Origin: Cladorhizidae sp. MBARI D1340-BT2
Lineage: Eukaryota > Porifera > Demospongiae > Poecilosclerida > Cladorhizidae
Direction: 5' to 3'
DNA length: 64,000 nt
Assembly: GCA_028752905.1 (NCBI GenBank)
Contig: JAQNBH010000010.1
Location: forward strand, 29,078,970-29,142,969
In this document: positions 57,550 through 64,000 of the stretch, piece after piece
Layout of the letters: each line of letters starts with the position of its first letter
Numbering within the stretch: position 1 is the first letter of the stretch
Position numbers and translations under genes: made by a program
The notes under the pieces: generated by a model
Database searches by the model: none
What the model saw: the letters and a program-made list of their open reading frames with translations, nothing else
Told to the model about the DNA's origin: nothing

Positions 57550-58990
57550 AGTATTTAGCAAAATCCATTCCCAAGGAAGATACAGAGTATATATTTCTAG
57601 GCCTAACTTTATTTAGTAAACCACCTTACCAACCAACTCTATGGTAAAGAAGTTAAGTAAACATATTACTTTATATGTCCAACCCAATTAAACTTAAGTT
57701 AGCTACATGGTATATATTCCTAGTCCCAACTTTATTTGGTAATCTCGACTCAAAGACAACAGAAGTCAGCTACAAAGTCTGTATTCCTATTCCTAAATTT
57801 ATTTAGTGAAGCCAACTAAATGGCAACAGAAGTTAGCTATACATTTCTATATACATGTAGTCATAACTATATTTAGTAAAGTCCAGTCGCAGGCAACAGA
57901 AATTCGACAAACATAGTCCTAACTTGATTGAGTAAATCAACCCCAAGTAAACAAAGTTTGTGTATATTCCTAATCCTAACTTTATTTAGCAATGTAGACA
58001 CCAAGGCAACAGAAGTTAGCAACATATAAATATTCCTAATCTTAACATTATCCAACCCTTAGACAAGATAAGTAAGCAGCATTGTATATATTTCTAGGCC
58101 TAAATTCGTTAAATTCATCCCCAAGGCAATCAATTTCAACAGCATTCTAGGCATTACTTTATTTAGTAAAATCCATCCCCAAGGCAATAGAAATCAGCTA
58201 TATAGTATATATAATCATGCCTTAACTTTATTTTGTGAAGTGAACCCGAAGACAACAGAAGTCAGTTAGAGAGAATATATTTCTATATTTATAAAATCCA
58301 TCCGTAAGGCAATAGAAGTCAGCTACAAAGATGTAGGACTATTAAAATCCAACCCCAATGCAATAGACGCCAGCTACACAGTATATTTTCCTAATCCTGA
58401 CTTTATTTTTAGTAAAATCTATCCCCAGGGCAATAGAAGTCAGCTACAGAGTATTGTTAGTCCTGACTTTATTCAAGCCTAACACAAGAGAAGGCAGCTA
58501 CACAGCCTACTCCTAACCTTATTCAGTAAAGCCAACCCCTAGGAAACAGAAGTTATGTAAATAGTATATTCCTATAGTCCTATCATTATTAATTTTAGTA
58601 AATCCTCCGCAAGTAAACATAAGTTAGTTACATGCTATATATTCCTTCCTAAATTTATTTAGTGGAGTCCACCCCAGAGCAACAGAAGTTAGCTAAGCAG
58701 TATATATTTCTAGTCGTAGTAAAATCCATCCTCTACACGATAGTCCTAACTTTATTTAGTGATCCCAAGACAACAGAAATCAGCTACATATGTTATATTA
58801 CTAGGCCTAACTTTATCCATCCCTTAGGCAATATAAGTTGGCTATACAGTCTATATTTAGTGAAGTCAACCCTTTGCCTCAGTAGAGTTTATATTTCTAG
58901 GCCAAACTATATTTAGTAAATCATCCCCAAGGCAATAGAAGGCAGCTACAAAGTATATATTTCTAAGCCTAACTATATTGTATCCCCAAG
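57550..58990. repeat. Minisatellite, ~60-75-bp unit, about 20 diverged copies
   Basis: Recurring word order: tatatattcctaatcctaac, then tttatttagtaaa, then atccatccccaaggcaa, then cagaagtcagctaca. Copies differ by substitutions, gaps and truncated units, so the array is old. There is no stable open frame. Where GPS and 7TM exons of the second GPCR copy might be expected, only this array is found. Confidence 0.9.
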
Positions 58991-59939
58991 ACCAAAAAGG
59001 GTTTAGAGCCTGAGCAATGCATCTTCCTCCACAATGATGAAATAGTTGTCACAATATATTTTTAGGTTTTCAGAGATTGAGGCATGTTCCTCAATTATAA
59101 TAACCCATTGATCAAAACCACATTTTTGAGTTTTATATCTCGAAACGTCTTCCTCTCATAATGATGAAACAGAGATTTTTTTGGCCCGACACATCTTCCA
59201 CCAGATACTAAAGTAACATTTGGCACAAATTAAAAAAAAGGGAACTATATGACTTTGCTGTCAAACTGAATTTTTTTTACATTTCGGCATTCCCTAAGCA
59301 AGTGCTTGGAAAATGTGGTCATTTGATGCTGTACAGTTTGAACCGTGATAACCTTGAAGTTCACTACGGACCAGTAGTTGAAAATTGTCAACTGGTGGTT
59401 CATGGACATTTGCTATAGCTAAGCACCGACATGCTCACCAGTACAATGTGTAGTGGGTGCTGTGGGCGTCCATGTCAACACGGTCACATATTGGGTCGTG
59501 AGGTCCAATAGTGACCATGTTGCCATGGAGCTGGCTCACTCTGCACACACATCACATTGTCGTCACAGGCATGTCTTGTTGTGTAGGCCTTGCCGTCCAG
59601 TCAAGGGCGTGGGAAGCATATTTTGACTGGTCAAGCTCAAAGTTGTGGGATTGGAACTGTCCCCACTGAAGCCAAACCATAAAATCTACCTGGAATGGAC
59701 ATGTATTACATCCTGAAAGATGTATTGTCACTCTTCTACAGTTCCAAGCTTCTAGGTTACTGAAACAGCTAAGGAATAGTATGAGAGATGACAATAAGCA
59801 TGTGCGGTTACAAATATACTGATAATATTAACTTGAACTGTCTAAAAATGTTACTATGGTGTTCATTGGTACTGGTGAATTCATTAGCAACTTCAGTTAA
59901 ATTAAGAGAATTGGTAAGTTCTTTATGAACATGTAAAAT
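58991..59939. other. Spacer, no gene supported
   Basis: No domain seen. A - strand open frame of 80 codons at 59552-59794 has no family resemblance. It may include the end of the adjacent hAT element. Confidence 0.5.
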
Positions 59940-61900
59940 CTTTAAATGATTGAGTCTTTCTTGAGATAGATCTCAGATAGGACTTGAGTCGACGTAGAGC
60001 ACTAAATGATCGTTCACTGATGGCATTAGTTTCTGGCATTACTAAAAGAAGCTTCATTATAATTACTACTTCATTCAATAGTGTCTTTTCAGCAGCTTAA
60101 AGCTTCCTAAGGTAACCCATCACTTCGGAGATATTGCTGATAATTTTTTTAATCTGATTCAAAGTTTTGGCCATGAGTTGTGTAATCAGGTTGTTCTCAT
60201 TTATATCTGAACCATAGGTTTTGACATGATTAAATTATCCTGAAAAAACTTCCTTATAGGCTGCTTTGATCAGTAAAGCTGATATACACAATACCCTGGT
60301 TGATTGAACCTATCTGTAAAAATTGAACAATTAGATCCAGTGCTTCAAAGTAGATTTGGCGAAAGCGATCACCTGGAGTGGTGTGAAACTCAGTTGGGGT
60401 TTTTCCTGATTCACACTTTCTAGGAGCTTTACGTCTTCGAGGAAGCGAGGGTTCATCAATTCCTTTCTCTTCAGCCATCATGTCAATTCTGGTCCAGAAT
60501 AGCTTGATTTCTAAGAGAAGCAAGAGGTTTTAATGTCATAGATGCCACTGCTTTTCCTTCTGCTGCTGATATTTTAGGATTCTGGAGGGTTATGCTGAGA
60601 TTGTCTGTATGACGAAGAAGTCATTCACCTAGAACCAGTCCAAAAAAGAAATCAATTCAGATTTGTTATTTCATGGATTGTTTCTAAGGCCCTCTTCATA
60701 AGTTTACACTTTTGCACAGTGTCACTAGCAGCAAGGTTTAACGCATGCCCATAACAATGTGTAAATATAGCTCGCAGTTCCTTTTCTTGGATTTGTTTTG
60801 CAACACCATTCCTTATTCCAGCCATGTTACTCGCCCCATCATAGCATTGACCACGTGCCTTAATAAAGACAGATTAAAGCGAGAAAGTGCATCTTCAATT
60901 GCTGATACAATAGTAGCAGACTGAATAGTAGGTAGAATGTAGAGTCTAGTAGAAACTTCATGTGCATATAATTCACTATCCACCCACCTGAAGACCATCA
61001 CCATTGAAAGGAAGAAACAATGAGTGTTAGTAGAACTGTGTTTAATTATAGAACTAACCTGTTCGCTACTAGATACATCAGTGGTTTCATCTACCATAAT
61101 AGTGAAGAACTCGGAATCTTGCAGTTGAGAAATGACTATTCGGAGATTCATTAAAGACATAACCTCATTTTGGATGACATTCGATGTGTATTTGTGTATT
61201 TCTCTCTATTTCTCTTGAGCCACTCAAGAATCTTAATTATCAACCAAAAGTAATCTTACATCTCTTACTTAGCTATAACTCTGGGTCATCTTCTCCACGA
61301 AAAACTAGTAGTTGGTGAAAATTGCCATCAGTTTCATCACCATGTACTCGTATAGCAGATCCCTGATGAGCAAGAAATCATAAGTTAGATATTATCTTCA
61401 ACAAACACTGTCCTTTCCCACGAGCATGTTCTGAAGACAGTAATTTGCCAACATCACTGGTTGTTGATAGTTAACAGCACTTGAACAGCATCCTTGTGAG
61501 ACAAGCAACTTTCTTGCTTTCGAAAGGATTTTGTTGCATCCTTCCAATTACTGAAGTTTCTTGAAACCTTTCAGATTAACACAACACTACGACTGAGTAC
61601 AAGTTAAATTAACTTACGAAAGATGGTTCTGCTTTTCCTGTTCTCATTTTTCCTTTCTTAATTGCCTTTTTTTGTTTTAAGACTAAATCTCTATCCACAT
61701 CATAATGTAACCAGTCACATGTTCTAAACCAAGAAGCTTGGCAAGACCTCTCTTTGTTCTGCTTTCTGCGCTTTGGAAAGGCAAATGATAGAGATGGGTG
61801 ATGAAGCTATATCATAGACACTAACACACTCCACTTCTACAATTGTAGAAGCAGCCATTTCAGAAGATCTAAAAAGAAGCAGCTGCTTAAGACTAGAGCA
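59940..61900 (-). mobile_element. hAT-type transposon (TTF/ZMYM1-like), decayed
   Basis: A nearly complete hAT transposase gene can be followed on the - strand from about 61870 to 59950, in several frames. The order is TTF-type zinc-binding head, a catalytic region with DETTD, a linker, and the C-terminal dimerisation domain. Terminal repeats were not identified. It belongs to the same broad group as the remnant at 39271-40960, but it is in the other orientation and keeps different parts. Confidence 0.75.
59950..61870 (-). pseudogene. hAT transposase with TTF zinc finger, multiply broken
   Basis: N-terminal text CDWLHYDVDRDLVLKQKKA, then GKMRTGKAEPSFV (61730-61615), fits the TTF zinc-finger head; the paired cysteines are partly lost. 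The central frame at 61160-60813 reads FFTIMVDETTDVSSSEQ, then RWVDSELYAHEV; its first Asp is the DETTD acid typical of this hAT group. 60523-60254 has KGIDEPSLPRRRKAPRKCES and DRFRQIYFEALDLI. Near 60060-59960 comes LLVMPETNAISERSFSALRR, the dimerisation signature. Several stops and shifts lie between, so it is inactive. Confidence 0.8.
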
Positions 61901-62623
61901 CATGTGCACATAGACTTACTGAGCATGCCCAGTTTTACAAGGTATTTGACCTATAACCTCACTTTTTCTGCCTGACCAGCCTGACCAGCTCCAACGCCTA
62001 TGCGTCCTACTACAATCAACTGTTGGGTGGTAGTAAACTTAATGTTATAACACTTTGTTCGAACTGAACAGCATCAAATCTCCACATCTTCCTAGTGCTT
62101 CCTGAAATAGAAAATGCAGACGTTAAAAATGTCAGTTTCACAGTGAATTCAAATTGTGACATTTAAAAATATTACCTCTTTATCTATTACCATAAAAAAT
62201 TATATTTTATTATATTTTATTACCATTATTATTATGTTTTTATATTTAATTTTTTAAATATTATTATTATATTATATTTTATTACATTTTCTTTAGAACT
62301 CGTATTATTATATTATTGATTTCTGAACAGGTGTAGGGTAGGTTGTCCAGTTCATGATAAGCTAATTTAATGATCTCTCCTGTTGCTTTTCTCTTTGAAT
62401 ATGTTCAATTTTTACAGACTAGAAAAAGGTGTAGTCATTTGACTCACAGTTCTTGGCAGTTCAGAAAGATGAACATGTTCTAAAGGAAAGATAGTCTGAA
62501 ATTTAACTTCTCATGAGCTGAACAACACACATCATCTTTTCCCCTTTCACTGGCATAAGTGATTAACCGCGACGAAAAAATTCGTAAAAAATTAATAAAA
62601 AATTTCATAAAGCATGCCTCTAA
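61901..62623. other. Spacer, AT-rich, no gene
   Basis: A TTA/TATTA-rich stretch runs from 62170 to 62310. The TTAA at 62564-62567 is followed by ccgcgacgaaaaaattcg, which could be another piggyBac-like end, but no partner end was found. Confidence 0.5.
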
Positions 62624-63163
62624 CCCACTCACTGTCACAAGCGTATATATACGCAAAAAGTTGTTTATCAAATAAAAAAACCCATAAAAAATCAATCGTA
62701 CCGTTCACAGACAGAACAAAAGTTAGCTACATTCTTCCCCTACGATCGTACCGAATATAGACGTTCGGTAACTAAGGTAGTAATATTGAAAAGTCGGACC
62801 GAGTGCGTTGGTTCGACTGTCCTTGGATGAAGTTATTTCTCAGGTTTAGGACGATGAAAGCAGTGATCAAAAAGGCGATGGCATCTCATTCTACCTTTGT
62901 CAGAGCCGTGTTGACCCTGAAGCTCTGCTATCGCTTGGCAGAATAGTTGCTGATGACCTACCTTCAAGGAAGCGTAGCGCTTTCACTCGAGGTGACTATC
63001 TAGATGGAGATGAGAATACCAGCGATGAAGAAGGTATTTACAGTCAGTTTAGCTACAGTTTAGCTATAAATAGCCTAGGGATCAATCCCAATATAAGCCT
63101 CCAAGGGTCGAAAAAATCGTGCGCGCTTTTAATTATGCGAGCGGTCATAAGGTGTCGAATGTG
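62624..63163 (+). mobile_element. piggyBac-type element 3, short internally deleted copy
   Basis: The left end CCCACTCACTGTCACAAGCG is followed by a palindrome gcgtatatatacgc, the same layout as the end-plus-palindrome of elements 1 and 2. Further in, cataaaaaatcaatcgt is identical to the subterminal text of element 1 (read in reverse there). The right end precedes TTAA (63164-63167); the left flank is CTAA, one base off. Inside on the + strand is an acidic transposase head (62825-63035). 540 bp and in the opposite orientation to elements 1 and 2. Confidence 0.65.
62825..63035 (+). pseudogene. piggyBac-like transposase N-terminus (element 3)
   Basis: LDEVISQV, a stop, then DDESSDQKGDG, RVDPEALLSLGRIVADD and DYLDGDENTSDEEG. 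It parallels the acidic heads of element 1 (SFDEVLTAV) and element 2 (CEDVISQLL). A GTATTT donor-like site or simple truncation follows GEDEEG-type text. No core domain. Confidence 0.6.
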
Positions 63164-63266
63164 TTAATGAAACTTATAATGAACTGATGGCTGCTTCAGG
63201 AACATTAAGATACCCTAGCCATAGCCCTAGCCCTAGCCCTAGCCCTAGCATTATAAGTTTCATTAA
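63164..63266. repeat. TTAA-flanked 18-bp perfect inverted repeat around CCCTAG repeats
   Basis: ttaatgaaacttataatg (63164-63181) and its exact reverse complement (63249-63266) enclose 67 bp. The inner part ends with four to five CCCTAG units (63211-63248). Both outer ends are TTAA, and the left one is shared with element 3. It may be a minute TTAA-type MITE. Confidence 0.7.
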
Positions 63267-63578
63267 GGGGGTAGTAAACAATTTTTCTGAAAATTTTCTT
63301 TTAAAAAATTCTTCCTTTTATATCCTTCTGCATGACCTGTGTAAAAAACTTGGAAGGCTGTTCTGGTTCAGAAAAAAAGTTATGGAGGATTTCATGCATG
63401 CATTTTGTACACACCTGTACTGCATGGGGTGTGTAAATGATGTCTGTTTCCCCCCCAAAACTTATGGTTACCACTTTAGAGCTCCGTAGATTCTGCAAAC
63501 TTCATGGTATGGACTTGATATATAGCTCAAAAGATAGGTCTCTCTGTGTGCTCTCTTTTGATACAAAAATATTTTTCA
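63267..63578. other. Spacer, no gene
   Basis: An open + frame crosses this stretch, but it begins in the CCCTAG repeat and has no domain. Confidence 0.5.
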
Positions 63579-64000
63579 TAGGTATAACTATAGGCAAGTT
63601 ACTAGACCTAAAGTGGAGGGACCTAAAAACCTGAATGCCTGCAACCTCCACATAAATAACTCCAGATTGCTAAGTGCTAAAAATTTAAAATTAGCACGGG
63701 TGGCTAGAGGAAGCCCTACTCTATGTAATGAGTGTTTTCATTAGGCGTTAAAATTTAAGTACGTGGTCAAGCGCTCGGGTGGAAAAATGAGTTTTATGGA
63801 TTTTTTAAGAAATTCATTTTCTACCCGCGCGCTTGACCACGTACTTAAATTTTAACGCCTAATAAAAACACTCAGTAGGGCTTCCTCTAGCCACCCGTGC
63901 TAATTAAAAAAAATTTAGCACTTGGCAATCTGGAGTTATTTATGTGGTTTTTAGGTCCCTCCACTTGTAGCTCCCCTAACTTGGCTATAGTTATACCTGT
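63579..64000. repeat. Large foldback element, arms ~200 bp, cut by the window end
   Basis: The left arm (63579 to about 63794) and right arm (about 63811 to 64000) are near-complementary: aggtataactatag with ctatagttatacct; gtggagggacctaaaaacc with ggtttttaggtccctccac; acgtggtcaagcgc with gcgcgcttgaccacgt. The loop is about 16 bp. No coding content. The outer end lies beyond the window on the right and may lie somewhat left of 63579. Confidence 0.85.

Noticed and set aside
63211..63248. Telomere repeat
   Set aside because: The unit is CCCTAG, only four to five copies, inside a short palindrome; not a chromosome end.
63187..63489. 100-codon + frame beginning in the CCCTAG repeat
   Set aside because: The Ser-Pro start is the simple repeat; the rest has no domain or splice context.

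Overview
This is metazoan genomic DNA: AT-rich, with multi-exon genes on the + strand, GT-AG introns with consistent phases, and many transposons. Two things suggest a sponge (demosponge): short TAGC/CTATAG-type words are very common, and the gene and transposon families fit. The assignment is tentative. No rRNA, tRNA, CRISPR array or bacterial-type operon was seen.

Host genes. (1) Three near-identical immunoglobulin exons, each exactly 297 bp and phase 1-1, lie at 342-638, 1458-1754 and 7035-7331. (2) A chain of + strand exons from 13956 to 42817 encodes an adhesion-type GPCR. It runs: GAIN helical part, GAIN beta part, GPS motif with an intact HL/T cleavage site (33036-33153), TM1 (36494-36603), TM2-4 (36832-37094), TM4/ECL2 (37299-37391), and TM5-7 plus tail (42112-42817). 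Intron phases agree at every junction except one. One exon carries an in-frame TAA (16671-16673), and the junction before TM5 is out of phase by one base. The gene is therefore either damaged or affected by sequence errors. The Ig exons may be its 5' ectodomain, but the linking exons between 7.3 and 13.9 kb were not found. (3) A decayed partial second copy of the GAIN exons lies at 55273-57005.

Mobile DNA. An almost complete Ty3/gypsy-class LTR element (44115-53483; TG...CA LTRs; 5-bp target duplication TATAC) has its pol domains in the order protease, integrase, reverse transcriptase, RNase H. That is the Gmr1-like order, not the usual gypsy order. Two piggyBac-type elements (46984-48318 and 50298-52855) sit inside it at TTAA sites. 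A third relative lies at 62624-63163. All three keep the acidic N-terminus of a piggyBac transposase and lack the DDE core. A decayed - strand gypsy fragment with the same integrase-before-RT order lies at 3415-6550. Other elements are a Tigger/pogo element (11208-13147), two hAT elements (39271-40960 +, 59940-61900 -), and a decayed - strand gene of an unnamed repetitive family (25489-27491).

Repeats. A dispersed hairpin repeat with a hammerhead-like core is present in more than ten pieces. There is a 1.4-kb minisatellite (57550-58990), a 514-nt almost pure purine tract (29425-29938), and two large foldback elements (about 32263-32612 and 63579-64000, the second cut by the window end). A small TTAA-flanked palindrome holding CCCTAG repeats lies at 63164-63266. 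The remaining DNA is intronic or intergenic, with no gene that I can support.
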